64,000 nt of DNA, taken from assembly GCF_020622265.1 (NCBI RefSeq), contig NZ_JACNMQ010000001.1, positions 868,001-932,000 of the forward strand. The letters run 5' to 3'. The notes under the pieces are model-generated. The model searched no databases. It was not told the DNA's origin and was given only the letters and a program-made list of their open reading frames with translations. The position numbers and the translations under genes are program-made. Position 1 is the stretch's first letter. Every line of letters begins with the position of its first letter. Source of the stretch: Halomonas sp. M20 (lineage in GTDB: Bacteria > Pseudomonadota > Gammaproteobacteria > Pseudomonadales > Halomonadaceae). Positions 56,238 to 64,000 of this stretch are shown piece by piece.

Positions 56238-57223
56238 CACAGTTGATCGACGATTTTCAGCGCGTGGTGCGCTATGTCAGGATTTCCGTTACCGATCGCT
56301 GCGATTTTCGCTGTGTCTATTGCATGAGCGAGGAGATGACTTTTCTACCTCGCGCGCAGGTTCTCACCCTGGAAGAGTTGGCGACCGTCGCACGAGCTTT
56401 CACCGAGCTGGGCGTGGAAAAGATTCGACTCACTGGTGGGGAGCCACTGGTTCGTCGTGGAATCGATGAGCTGGTGACGGAAATCGGCCAGTTGGAAGGC
56501 CTCAAGGATTTCGCCATGACCACCAACGGTGCCGGGCTTGTCAAGCATGCCCCCGCACTGCGCCAAGGCGGATTGCAACGACTGAATATCAGCCTGGACT
56601 CTCTGGACTCAGTGCGTTTCAAGCAGCTGACTCGCACTGGCGACCTGAACAAGGTAATCGACGGTCTACACGCGGCCCAGGATGCCGGCTTCGAGCGAAT
56701 CAAATTGAACGCCGTTATCATGAAAGGCAGAAACGATGATGAGATACTCGATCTAGTGGAATTCGCGCGTCGCGAATCCATCGATATCAGCTTTATCGAA
56801 GAGATGCCTTTAGGGGATGTGTCGGATCATTCTCGTGGCGAGACCTACTGTTCCAGCGATGAAGTCCAGGCCATCATCGAATCCCGTCACGCCTTGATGC
56901 CAACTACTGAATCCACACTGGGACCTTCCCGTTATTTTCGTATGGCGGATAGCGTTTCGAAGATTGGCTTCATCTCGCCTCATAGTCATAATTTCTGCGC
57001 TACCTGCAATCGTGTACGAGTCACCGTGGAAGGGCGTCTCCTTCTTTGTCTGGGCAATGAGCACTCTGTCGATTTACGCGAGACGTTGCGGCGCTACCCC
57101 GGCGATATCGAAAGACTCAAGACACGTATTGTCGACGCAATGGCACTTAAACCAGAACGCCACCATTTTACGACGGATGGCGACGTGCAAGTCGTGCGTT
57201 TCATGAATATGACGGGTGGATAA
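56234..57223 (+). CDS. moaA: GTP 3',8-cyclase MoaA
   Basis: A 329-residue radical-SAM enzyme for the first step of molybdopterin synthesis. The N-terminal cluster motif is CDFRCVYC, the C-terminal cluster has [18 protein letters not shown], and the chain ends in MTGG, the Gly-Gly tail needed for activity. [12 protein letters not shown] and MTTNG fit SAM binding. It is the last gene of the operon; a terminator follows. Confidence 0.96.
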   Translation: MTQLIDDFQRVVRYVRISVTDRCDFRCVYCMSEEMTFLPRAQVLTLEELATVARAFTELGVEKIRLTGGEPLVRRGIDELVTEIGQLEGLKDFAMTTNGAGLVKHAPALRQGGLQRLNISLDSLDSVRFKQLTRTGDLNKVIDGLHAAQDAGFERIKLNAVIMKGRNDDEILDLVEFARRESIDISFIEEMPLGDVSDHSRGETYCSSDEVQAIIESRHALMPTTESTLGPSRYFRMADSVSKIGFISPHSHNFCATCNRVRVTVEGRLLLCLGNEHSVDLRETLRRYPGDIERLKTRIVDAMALKPERHHFTTDGDVQVVRFMNMTGG

Positions 57224-57251
57224 AACGCATTTTCAATTGCTTTTTAGCATT

Positions 57252-57281
57252 AACAGCGATCAATGATCGCTGTTTTTTTTG
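57252..57281 (+). terminator. terminator of the Tup-Moco gene cluster
   Basis: AACAGCGATCA and TGATCGCTGTT form an almost uninterrupted palindrome followed by eight T. Confidence 0.92.
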
Positions 57282-57322
57282 AATTGACGGTTCTTTTTTT
57301 CATTATTAGTGCTAGTCATACC

Positions 57323-57350
57323 TTGTCAATCGAGTAAGTAAGTTTATACT
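57323..57350 (+). promoter_or_regulatory. sigma-70 promoter of the H-NS-like gene
   Basis: TTGTCA and TATACT are 16 bp apart in an AT-rich region, about 55 bp upstream of the start codon. Confidence 0.6.
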
Positions 57351-57405
57351 TTTTAGGATAATAAACTTTATGTAGTCGATAATTTTTTTAGTGCGGAGGA
57401 AATCG

Positions 57406-57693
57406 ATGTCTACTGAATCCCTTGAAAGGATTGCGCGCAACAAAAACGTCGCACGAGCTGCCGCCCGTCAGCTAAGCATGGAGCAATTGCATAAGCTTGC
57501 GGAGGTCATCAACGAGGTGATCGAACAGAAGCAGCAAGAAGATCATCATCGTCGCGAAGAAGAAGATCAGAAGGCTCGCAAACTTGCCGAAATCAGGGAG
57601 GCTATCAACGATGCCGGCCTTTCAGTTGACGACCTGGTCGGTGAGCAGCCCCGCCGGCGCCGTGGCCGGCCCCCCAAGAATGCCAAGGCATGA
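57406..57693 (+). CDS. short H-NS-like nucleoid protein with an AT-hook
   Basis: A 95-residue protein. Residues 1-70 are helical and highly charged (MEQLHKLAEVINEVIEQKQQ, then EEEDQKARKLAEIREAI), like the oligomerising part of H-NS family proteins. The C-terminus is only a basic tail with RGRPPK at 86-91, an AT-hook motif that inserts in the minor groove of AT-rich DNA. The normal H-NS DNA-binding fold (about 40 residues with TWTGRGRxP) is missing. GGAGG precedes the ATG, and the AT-rich promoter region could allow self-regulation. Confidence 0.8.
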   Translation: MSTESLERIARNKNVARAAARQLSMEQLHKLAEVINEVIEQKQQEDHHRREEEDQKARKLAEIREAINDAGLSVDDLVGEQPRRRRGRPPKNAKA

Positions 57694-57739
57694 ACACGCC
57701 TAAACGGCAAAGTAATTCCTGATACGACACAAGATTAGT

Positions 57740-57770
57740 AAGAAGCGGCTCAACCGACCGCTTCTTTTTT
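57740..57770 (+). terminator. terminator after the H-NS-like gene
   Basis: A 9-bp stem (AAGAAGCGG with CCGCTTCTT) closes a 9-nt loop and runs into T residues. Confidence 0.9.
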
Positions 57771-57853
57771 CGATTGATAATTCTAAAGATAAAGGCACGT
57801 GAATCCATCGAATAATAGGCTGAACGTACTTTGCCGATGTCCGAATACCCACA

Positions 57854-59539
57854 TCAGTCAGCATATGTCGGAAAATTAACTTCTGCAGGCGTCAGTTGCA
57901 GGTGTACCGTAGGCAGGTGCCGTAGATGATCCGCAAGCCACTGCATCATTAGAAGTTGCAAGTGGTCACGTAGTTGAACGAGTGTTGCCACATTCGTTTT
58001 TTCAAGAGTGCTATCGATCCATTCAGCGAAACTATCTTCATCTAGAGCCACTGGAGTCGACGCGTCGATCAGAAGACGCCCTATGCGTAGCCAACCCGAG
58101 GTTTCCGGGGCAACGGCAATCACGATGAAAAGCTCACCAAAGCGTTCGCGACGATCGCCTTTCGGGGCTTGCAAACCGGACAGAGCCTGTACGCGATCAT
58201 TTGCGACGATTCGTGGTGCCTGGGAATGGCGTGTTTCCAGCGTCAGTCCCTTATTGTCAAAGCGAATGAGATCGCCATTGAGGGGAATCAGTGGCGCTGC
58301 GATGCCCCTTGTTTCGGCTAGTTCGCGGTGGGTCTTTTGATGAAAAGGCTCGCCGTGGACCGGCAGCAGATAACGCGGCTTGAGCCATTCGTAAAAAGTG
58401 TGCAATTCCGCTTGTGCCGGATGGCCTGACGCATGCAGCTCGGGATGTCCTCCTTCCTCGAAAATAGTGACATTGAGGCGACGCAAACCATTGTACAAGC
58501 GCTCGATAAGGCGTTCGTTACCCGGAATTGCCTTGGCGGAAAAGATCACCGTGTCGCCGTCCTGTAATTCGAAGTCTGGATGACGTCCCTGAGCGAGCCG
58601 GGATAACGCGGCACGTGGTTCGCCCTGGCTGCCGGTAGCAATGACGACTACTTCTTGGGCCGGAAGATAACCAAGATCGCGTACCGGCACCAAGGGCGGG
58701 AAATCCTCGAGGTAACCGAGGCCCCTGGCGATACGCACCATGCGTTCCATGGAGCGTCCCATCAGGCTTACTCGTCGGCCACAACGGGTTGCGGCACGTC
58801 CGATGGCGAGCACACGCGCCAGGTTGCTTGCGAAGCAGGATACGATGACGCGGCCCGAGCACGTTCGTAGCGTCTTTTCCAGCGCTTTCGCGACCTCACC
58901 TTCGCTGCGAGACCAGCCTGGCACCGGCGCATTGGTGGAGTCGCCTATCAATAGATCGATCGGCGCCAGGGAGCGGAATAGCGCTTCGTCGGCCGCGGTT
59001 CCGATCACGGGGTCAGGGTCGAGTTTCCAGTCGCCGCTATGCAGTACCCGGTGATGAGGCGTCACAAGCAGCAGCGCGCAGCTTTCGGGAATCGAATGGG
59101 GCAGAGGGAGGTAGCGCAAGGTGAATGCGCCGACTTCCAGTGCATCTCCAGGCTCGACGATCTGGATCGCATCGGTAGCAAGGCCGCGCTCCATGAATTT
59201 GGAACGCAACAGTCCTGCGGCCAGGGGCGTCGCCAGGATAGGGCAGCCCCAGTGTGGCCACAGCCAGGCGGCGGCGCCGATATGATCCTCATGGCCGTGG
59301 GTGATGACCAGGGCGCGCGGGGCGATGCCCATCGCCGGTAGTCCATCGATATTAGGCACTTGCAAGGGTGAGTCCGGCAGATCCTGGCGGATCATCATGC
59401 CGCAGTCGACCGCTATCCAATCGTCGCCAAAACCGTAAAGGCTCAGGTTCATGCCGATCTCGCCACAGCCCCCTAAAGGCAGAAAGTGCAGAGGCGGTCG
59501 GCGGCGTTGACGAAGCTGTACCTGGGTGTGAAGCATCAT
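57854..59539 (-). CDS. RNase J-family metallo-beta-lactamase/beta-CASP nuclease
   Basis: A 561-residue protein with the RNase J architecture: a metallo-beta-lactamase domain with PLGGCGEIGMNL, the zinc motif ITHGHEDHIGA and SGDWKLDPDPV, a beta-CASP insert with SCFASNLARV and ATGSQGEP, and a C-terminal part with ASGHPAQAEL and LLPVHGEPFHQ. RNase J is a 5'-3' exo- and endonuclease of RNA, central in Firmicutes and absent from E. coli. Enzyme activity on RNA is inferred from family. The start is one of two adjacent ATGs without a strong ribosome site. Confidence 0.85.
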   Translation of the reverse strand: MMLHTQVQLRQRRRPPLHFLPLGGCGEIGMNLSLYGFGDDWIAVDCGMMIRQDLPDSPLQVPNIDGLPAMGIAPRALVITHGHEDHIGAAAWLWPHWGCPILATPLAAGLLRSKFMERGLATDAIQIVEPGDALEVGAFTLRYLPLPHSIPESCALLLVTPHHRVLHSGDWKLDPDPVIGTAADEALFRSLAPIDLLIGDSTNAPVPGWSRSEGEVAKALEKTLRTCSGRVIVSCFASNLARVLAIGRAATRCGRRVSLMGRSMERMVRIARGLGYLEDFPPLVPVRDLGYLPAQEVVVIATGSQGEPRAALSRLAQGRHPDFELQDGDTVIFSAKAIPGNERLIERLYNGLRRLNVTIFEEGGHPELHASGHPAQAELHTFYEWLKPRYLLPVHGEPFHQKTHRELAETRGIAAPLIPLNGDLIRFDNKGLTLETRHSQAPRIVANDRVQALSGLQAPKGDRRERFGELFIVIAVAPETSGWLRIGRLLIDASTPVALDEDSFAEWIDSTLEKTNVATLVQLRDHLQLLMMQWLADHLRHLPTVHLQLTPAEVNFPTYAD

Positions 59540-59671
59540 AGACACTGGCAAATAAAGAGGTTTTTACTATACGTGATGCCGGGGCGGCGCCACAATGAAT
59601 GAACGCGGATCATTGCGTTCTCAGGACTGAGTGATCCCCTTGTTTTGTTCATAAGTCTGCACGAGTTTCCC

Positions 59672-60343
59672 ATGTCGTTTGCCGCTGTCGTACTTGCTCC
59701 CTGGATGTTGATTTTGACTGCGCTACTCAGTCTGGGCGTGCTGGTCAGAGCCGCTTGGGTATTCCCTTGGCGGCGATTGGAGCAGGACCGACCACTGCAG
59801 CATCGGCTGTTGGGTGCCACGGTCTTTGTCATGCTGATGTGGCAGCTACGCGCTCAGGCCATCGACTGGCTTACCCTGCACATGGTGTTCACGGTATTTC
59901 TCACCCTGGTGTTCACGGCGCCGCTGGCACTGCTTGCAAATGCGTTGATCAACCTCGCCATGGTGCTGATAGGGCAGATTGCCTGGCCCCTGTTGGGGGT
60001 CAATATATTGATTACCGGGGTGTTACCGGCGTTGATCAGTGTGACGATCTGGCGGCTGGTGGATCGGCGCATGCCGGATAATCTATTCGTGTTTCTGTTC
60101 GCCTGTGGTTTTTTTGGCGCCGGATTGGCGACGCTACTTAGCGGCATATGCACCATTGGCATCATATGGCTGGGAAGCAGCGACCCGGAGGTGTTGCGCT
60201 TGATGGCGGAGTACGCTCTGTTCCTGCCGCTACTGCTGCCCTCCGAGGCTTTCGTTACCGGTACGATGCTGAGTCTGTTGCTGGTCTATCACCCTCATTG
60301 GGTGCTGACGTTTGATAGTCATCGCTACATCGACACAAAATAA
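59672..60343 (+). CDS. CbiM-like integral membrane protein
   Basis: A 223-residue protein with six or seven helices. LTLHMVFTVFLTLVFTAPLALLANALI and GVLPALISVTIWRLVDRRMPDNLFVFLFACGFFGAGL resemble the CbiM/energy-coupling-factor S-component fold, usually for Ni2+ or Co2+ uptake. CbiM proteins begin with a conserved MHI metal-binding N-terminus, which is absent. No CbiN, CbiQ or CbiO gene is near. A metal role is therefore uncertain. The ATG at 59672 has a poor ribosome site. Confidence 0.6.
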   Translation: MSFAAVVLAPWMLILTALLSLGVLVRAAWVFPWRRLEQDRPLQHRLLGATVFVMLMWQLRAQAIDWLTLHMVFTVFLTLVFTAPLALLANALINLAMVLIGQIAWPLLGVNILITGVLPALISVTIWRLVDRRMPDNLFVFLFACGFFGAGLATLLSGICTIGIIWLGSSDPEVLRLMAEYALFLPLLLPSEAFVTGTMLSLLLVYHPHWVLTFDSHRYIDTK

Positions 60344-60486
60344 AAGACTACCCATGGTCTACTACACTCGACGATACGGCGTTGAAATTGATCTCATAAT
60401 ACTCATTTACAACCCGTAAACTCCGCTTCTTCTATCAATTTCGCCTTGTCTCGCCTTCGTTCGTGACGATCATGAGTAGCTTTTAA
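60342..60486. repeat. palindromic intergenic repeat, copy B
   Basis: The core at 60377-60463 aligns along its whole length with 44113-44200, sharing CGGCGTTGAAA, CTCATTTAC, GTAAACT and TTTCGCC/CTTCGCC blocks. The outer ends (AAAAGACTAC and GTAGCTTTT) are imperfect inverted copies. It lies between the CbiM-like gene and dinB, immediately after the stop of the former. Confidence 0.7.
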
Positions 60487-60499
60487 GCTCTGCATGGGC

Positions 60500-61546
60500 T
60501 TACTCGAACAGCGTCATCTGCCGCGTGCTATCGGGTGGCACCAAGCGCACGCCCACGCCAAGCAAACGCACCGGGCGACTGCGTCGCTTCCAGGCGTCAT
60601 CGAGCAAGGCGAGAAAGCGTTCTGTGGATGTTTGTCGGCCCAGGCCTTCCAGGGTGGTGGTAGAGAAGTCGTTGAAGCGGACCTTGACGAACAGGCCTTT
60701 GATGGCGGGGTTGCCATGACGCTCAAGCCGCTGGCCTAGCCGTTCTATCAGCTTGGGTAGCTCGGCACGACACTCGGGAAGTCCGGCCAGGTCGCGATGA
60801 AAGGTGTTTTCCGCACTTACGGACTTGCGCTCGCGTTCGATCTTGACCGGGCGATCATCCTGACCCCGGGCCAGCTCGTACAGACGGATGCCGAACTTGC
60901 CGAAGCGTTCGAGCAAGCTGTCCAATGGCCAATTGCGTAGATCGTCACAGGTGACGATTCCCATTTCCTGCAGCTTGGCTGCCGTTGCTGGACCAACGCC
61001 GTGTAGTTTGCCAACGGGCAGGGTGGCCACGAAGGTTTCGATTTCCTCAGGGGTGATAACGTGAAGCCCATCGGGCTTGTCCCAGTCACTGGCGATCTTG
61101 GCCAGAAACTTGCTCGGCGCCACGCCCACGGATAGCGTGATCCCTGTGCGTTTCAAGGCTTCTTCCTTGAGCCAGCGAGCCATCCAGGTGGCACTACCCT
61201 TGAAGCGGGTGACCGCGCTGACATCGAGAAAGGCTTCGTCCAGGGATAAAGGCTCGACCAGCGGCGTCAATTCGTAAAAAATCGCCTGAATACGCTCGGA
61301 GACGGCACGATAGCGAGGGAAGTCCGCTGGCATCAGCGTCAGTTCAGGGCATAGGCGCAGTGCTTGGGACGTGGGCATGGCGGAGTGGATGCCAAAGACG
61401 CGAGCAGGATAGTTGCAGGTGGCAATGACGCCTCGGCGATCGGCGCTACCGCCGATCGCCAAGGGAATCTCCCGCAGGGCTGGATTGTCCTGCATCTCCA
61501 CGGCGGCATAGAAGCAGTCGCAGTCGGCATGTAGGATCTTGCGCAC
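60500..61546 (-). CDS. dinB: DNA polymerase IV
   Basis: A 348-residue Y-family polymerase (E. coli 351) for translesion synthesis. It starts with GTG, giving RKILHADCDCFYAAVEM with catalytic Asp8; SLDEAFLDV gives the second acidic pair. VGVAPSKFLAKIASDWDKPDGLHVI and LPVGKLHGVGPATAAKLQ are palm and thumb motifs, and the last residues (RQMTLFE) form a clamp-binding tail. AGGGG is well spaced before this GTG; a TTG at 61561 is the alternative. It lies 15 bp after lexA, so SOS control is expected. Confidence 0.94.
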   Translation of the reverse strand: MRKILHADCDCFYAAVEMQDNPALREIPLAIGGSADRRGVIATCNYPARVFGIHSAMPTSQALRLCPELTLMPADFPRYRAVSERIQAIFYELTPLVEPLSLDEAFLDVSAVTRFKGSATWMARWLKEEALKRTGITLSVGVAPSKFLAKIASDWDKPDGLHVITPEEIETFVATLPVGKLHGVGPATAAKLQEMGIVTCDDLRNWPLDSLLERFGKFGIRLYELARGQDDRPVKIERERKSVSAENTFHRDLAGLPECRAELPKLIERLGQRLERHGNPAIKGLFVKVRFNDFSTTTLEGLGRQTSTERFLALLDDAWKRRSRPVRLLGVGVRLVPPDSTRQMTLFE

Positions 61547-61561
61547 GCTAACCCCTGGCAA

Positions 61562-62206
61562 TCAACCGAGGGCTTGGCCGTTGCCCCCGCGAATCACGCC
61601 GACGCCTATGCCTTCGATCTCGAGATGCTGGTAGCGCAGATCGATTTCAATAGGCAAGAAGTCGGCATTTTCCGGCAGCAGTCGGACGTGATGCCCATCG
61701 CGCTGCAGGCGTTTGACGGTCACGTCGTCCTCCATGCGGGCCACGACGATCTGCCCGTCGCGTACCCGGGTAGTCCGGTGTACCGCCAGAAGATCGCCTT
61801 CGAAAATACCGATATCGCGCATGGAGAGCCCCCTTACGCGCAATAGATAATCGGCGTGAGGAGTGAAATAATCCGCCGGCAGCGGACAGTAGCGATCGAT
61901 GTGGGCAGCGGCCAGCACAGGACTACCGGCGGCAACTTCACCGATGACAGGTAACCCCTGGCTGGTATCGATGGGGCTTTCATCATTTTCCGGTTGTACG
62001 AGACGGATGCCGCGAGACGTACCGGGGATCATGCGGATGACGCCTTTCTTGCTCAGCGCACGCAGATGTTCTTCTGCAGCGTTGGGCGAGCGAAAGCCCA
62101 GTGCCCGTGCAATCTCGGCGCGTGTCGGCGGATAGCCTTGTTCCTGCATGGTCTTGACGATGAAATCGTAGACATTCTGTTGGCGCGGGGTAAGAGGACG
62201 AGTCAT
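61562..62206 (-). CDS. lexA: SOS repressor LexA
   Basis: A 214-residue repressor. The winged HTH is at 1-70 ([23 protein letters not shown]), the self-cleavage site is Ala93-Gly94 (EVAAGSP), and the catalytic dyad is Ser128 (GLSM) and Lys165. RecA-stimulated cleavage frees SOS promoters. GGAG is five bases upstream of the ATG at 62206. lexA and dinB form an operon; psrA is divergent, as next to P. aeruginosa lexA. Confidence 0.96.
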   Translation of the reverse strand: MTRPLTPRQQNVYDFIVKTMQEQGYPPTRAEIARALGFRSPNAAEEHLRALSKKGVIRMIPGTSRGIRLVQPENDESPIDTSQGLPVIGEVAAGSPVLAAAHIDRYCPLPADYFTPHADYLLRVRGLSMRDIGIFEGDLLAVHRTTRVRDGQIVVARMEDDVTVKRLQRDGHHVRLLPENADFLPIEIDLRYQHLEIEGIGVGVIRGGNGQALG

Positions 62207-62232
62207 GAAGGCTCCGCGATGACCACTGGAAT

Positions 62233-62248
62233 TTGTGCAAGTATACAG
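62233..62248 (-). promoter_or_regulatory. candidate LexA (SOS) box upstream of lexA
   Basis: On the minus strand CTGTATACTTGCACAA has a perfect CTGTATA left half but a degenerate right half (CAA instead of CAG). A second half-site, ACTGGATACAAT, lies 17 bp upstream. The position, 27 bp before the start, fits autoregulation; the sequence match is partial. Confidence 0.5.
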
Positions 62249-62394
62249 CATGTGATTGTATCCAGTAATACAAAAAATTGAAACGTATTACGGAATGAAC
62301 CGCCAGTGCATAGGCATTTACTGAGCAACTAATTAGCCTCGTAATAGCGTCAGCGGACGGGATTGAGTAGTCTGAGACCAATAGTGCAACGTTT

Positions 62395-62408
62395 AAAACA
62401 AGCGTTTA
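62395..62408 (+). promoter_or_regulatory. candidate PsrA operator upstream of psrA
   Basis: AAAACAAGCGTTTA contains AAAC-N4-GTTT, the palindromic pattern described for PsrA sites (G/CAAAC-N2-4-GTTTG/C). It lies about 20 bp before the psrA start, where binding would give autorepression. Confidence 0.5.
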
Positions 62409-62427
62409 CCAGCTCAAGGGACAAGGT

Positions 62428-63129
62428 ATGGCCCCTCATCAGAGTCAGAGCAAGAATCAAACAAAGAGCCAGAACCAGGTCGATACCGTGACGCGTATTC
62501 TCGATACCGCTGAGGTGTTGTTTGCCGAGCGTGGATTTGCCGAGACCTCCTTGCGCAACATTACCAGCAAGGCGAAGGTCAATCTGGCTGCGGTGAACTA
62601 TCATTTCGGCTCCAAGAAAGCGCTGATTCAGGCGGTATTCGCGCGCTATCTGGACCCTTTTACCGAGCGCTTTCATGAAACACTGGATGAACTCGAAGCC
62701 GAGTATGGCGATCAGCCAATTCCTCTCGAAATCTTGCTCGAGAGCATGGCTCATACAGTGCTGGAGGTACCGGCAGAGCGCAACAGCTTGAAGGTGTTCA
62801 TCCGTTTACTCGGGCTGGCCTATACCCAAGCCCAGGGGCATCTTCGTCGTTACATTCAGCAGCAGTACGGCAGTGTCTTTACGCGTTTTACCGAGCTTAT
62901 GCGGCGCGCAACCCCCGATCTACCGGATGCCGAGCGCTTTTGGCGGTTGCACTTCATGCTGGGCACGGTGATCTTTACCTTGTCCGGACTCGACGCGCTA
63001 AGGGACATTGCTGCTAAGGATTACGGTGAACAGATAGGCGTGCGGGATCTCATTCATCGCCTGGGCCCCGTGGTCGTGGCCGGCATGAATGCCCCCTTGC
63101 CCCAGGTAGATCATGCGGCATCAGCCTGA
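62428..63129 (+). CDS. psrA: TetR-family regulator PsrA
   Basis: A 233-residue TetR-type regulator. The N-terminal HTH reads ILDTAEVLFAERGFAETSLRNITSKAKVNLAAVNYHFGSKKALIQAVF, very like PsrA of pseudomonads, which senses long-chain fatty acids, represses itself and beta-oxidation genes, and activates rpoS. The neighbourhood nagZ-psrA-lexA is the same as in P. aeruginosa. A Gln/Asn/Ser-rich leader of about 18 residues precedes the domain. AAGG lies before the ATG. Confidence 0.88.
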   Translation: MAPHQSQSKNQTKSQNQVDTVTRILDTAEVLFAERGFAETSLRNITSKAKVNLAAVNYHFGSKKALIQAVFARYLDPFTERFHETLDELEAEYGDQPIPLEILLESMAHTVLEVPAERNSLKVFIRLLGLAYTQAQGHLRRYIQQQYGSVFTRFTELMRRATPDLPDAERFWRLHFMLGTVIFTLSGLDALRDIAAKDYGEQIGVRDLIHRLGPVVVAGMNAPLPQVDHAASA

Positions 63130-63243
63130 CCTATATTCGAGAGTTGGAGTTGGAACGCCAGGAAGTCGTAACACTGTGGATATTTGTCGTTATTTTGGTC
63201 TTTGCTCTAGAATCAGCCTCCTTCATTCATGAGGAACCCAATC

Positions 63244-64000
63244 ATGACCCAACCACTCGGTCCGGTGATGCTGGATCTTGAAGGCATTACATTGTCCCGT
63301 GAAGAACGCAGGTTGTTGTCACGGCCGGAGGTTGGGGGCGTCATTCTGTTTGCCCGCAACATCGTCGATGCCGAACAGGTTATTGAGTTGTGCGCCTCCA
63401 TTCGCGAGCTTCGTCCCGAGATATTGCTGGGCATCGATCAGGAAGGTGGTCGTGTGCAACGTTTGCGTCAGGGCGTGACACGTATGCCCTCCATGGCGCG
63501 TCTGGGGCAATGTTATCCCGAGGAACCTCAACAGTGCCTGCAGCTTTGTCAAGATGCGGGCTGGCTACTGGGCATGGAGATGTCGGCCTGCGGTCTGGAT
63601 ATCACTTTTGCGCCCGTGCTGGATGTGGATACCGGTCGCTCCAGCGTGATCGGCGACCGCAGCTTCTCGAGCGATCCCCAGGCCGTTACCGCCATGGCCG
63701 GTGCCTTCATCGATGGTCTGCACGAAGCCGGAATGGCTGCTATCGGCAAGCATTTTCCCGGCCACGGAGGCGTCGCCGCGGACTCTCATCTTGAACTGCC
63801 CATCGATGATCGCCCCTTGCAAACGCTACGAGAACACGATCTGGTGCCATTTACCGCGCTGGCCAATCGATTAAATGGCGTGATGCCGGCCCATGTGGTC
63901 TATAGCGTCTTCGATGAGCGGCCTGCGGGTTTTTCACCGAACTGGTTGGGCATGTTGCGTGAAGAACTAGGCTTCAAGGGGGCGATCTTCTCCGATGATT
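63244..64000 (+). CDS. nagZ: beta-N-acetylhexosaminidase NagZ, 5' part
   Basis: The first 252 codons are in the window; the gene runs off the right edge. NagZ is a GH3 cytosolic enzyme removing GlcNAc from anhydromuropeptides in cell-wall recycling. GIDQEGGRVQRLR, FAPVLDVD, GDRSFSSDPQ, KHFPGHGGVAADSHLELP (with the catalytic His loop) and the start of AIFSDD, carrying the nucleophile Asp, match. GAGGAA lies upstream of the ATG. Confidence 0.95.
   Translation, partial: MTQPLGPVMLDLEGITLSREERRLLSRPEVGGVILFARNIVDAEQVIELCASIRELRPEILLGIDQEGGRVQRLRQGVTRMPSMARLGQCYPEEPQQCLQLCQDAGWLLGMEMSACGLDITFAPVLDVDTGRSSVIGDRSFSSDPQAVTAMAGAFIDGLHEAGMAAIGKHFPGHGGVAADSHLELPIDDRPLQTLREHDLVPFTALANRLNGVMPAHVVYSVFDERPAGFSPNWLGMLREELGFKGAIFSDD

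Overview
The window is a chromosomal segment of a gammaproteobacterium, most likely a halophile of the Halomonadaceae (Halomonas group). The protein sequences, the roughly 55-60% GC coding style, and gene neighbourhoods such as nagZ-psrA-lexA (Pseudomonas-like), purN-purM next to perM-hda, and upp-uraA all fit. Ectoine-hydrolase-like and TMAO respiration genes agree with a salt-adapted lifestyle. The genus is inferred from resemblance; no database search was possible.

Layout. 1-4.7 kb: the end of an alpha-carbonic anhydrase, an AT-rich islet with a lone ATP-grasp gene, then DUF421, Nudix, rhomboid, a lipoprotein and parvulin PpiC. 4.7-15.3 kb: a chemoreceptor with a textbook FliA promoter, a phospholipase D-like protein, a 24-residue membrane peptide, a TerB-like protein, YihY, an MHYT-GGDEF-EAL c-di-GMP protein, a CorA transporter and an unusual low-complexity/coiled-coil membrane protein. 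15.4-20.2 kb: torECAD for anaerobic TMAO respiration behind FNR-like sites. 20.2-24.5 kb: a creatinase-fold hydrolase, mrp, a zinc metalloprotease gene bracketed by two copies of the mrp 3' end, and dcd. 24.6-35.3 kb: a GDSL autotransporter, an aldo/keto reductase, purMN, an AI-2E-type permease, hda, yjbQ, a lipoprotein, fumC and an EEP-family protein. 35.6-39.3 kb: two tandem tRNA-Val(GAC) genes, msrC and metNIQ. 39.3-45.6 kb: a 265-bp element with terminal inverted repeats, riboflavin synthase, and a nucleobase salvage block (purine permease, apt, gpt, ung, upp, uraA).

45.6-57.2 kb is the most cohesive region. A two-component system with an NtrC-type sigma-54 activator is divergent from tupABC (tungstate import), which has a good -24/-12 promoter. 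It is followed by mobA, mobB, moeA, a fused moaC-moaD gene, moaE and moaA, overlapping by ATGA junctions from mobB onward. Import of the metal oxyanion and synthesis of the pterin cofactor would feed molybdoenzymes such as TorA, encoded about 30 kb away.

57.3-64 kb: a short H-NS-like protein with an AT-hook, an RNase J-like nuclease, an orphan CbiM-like membrane protein, dinB, lexA with a candidate SOS box, psrA with a candidate autoregulatory site, and the 5' part of nagZ. Two related intergenic palindromic elements (44.1 and 60.4 kb) show a dispersed repeat family. I saw no CRISPR array, rRNA, intact insertion sequence or prophage.
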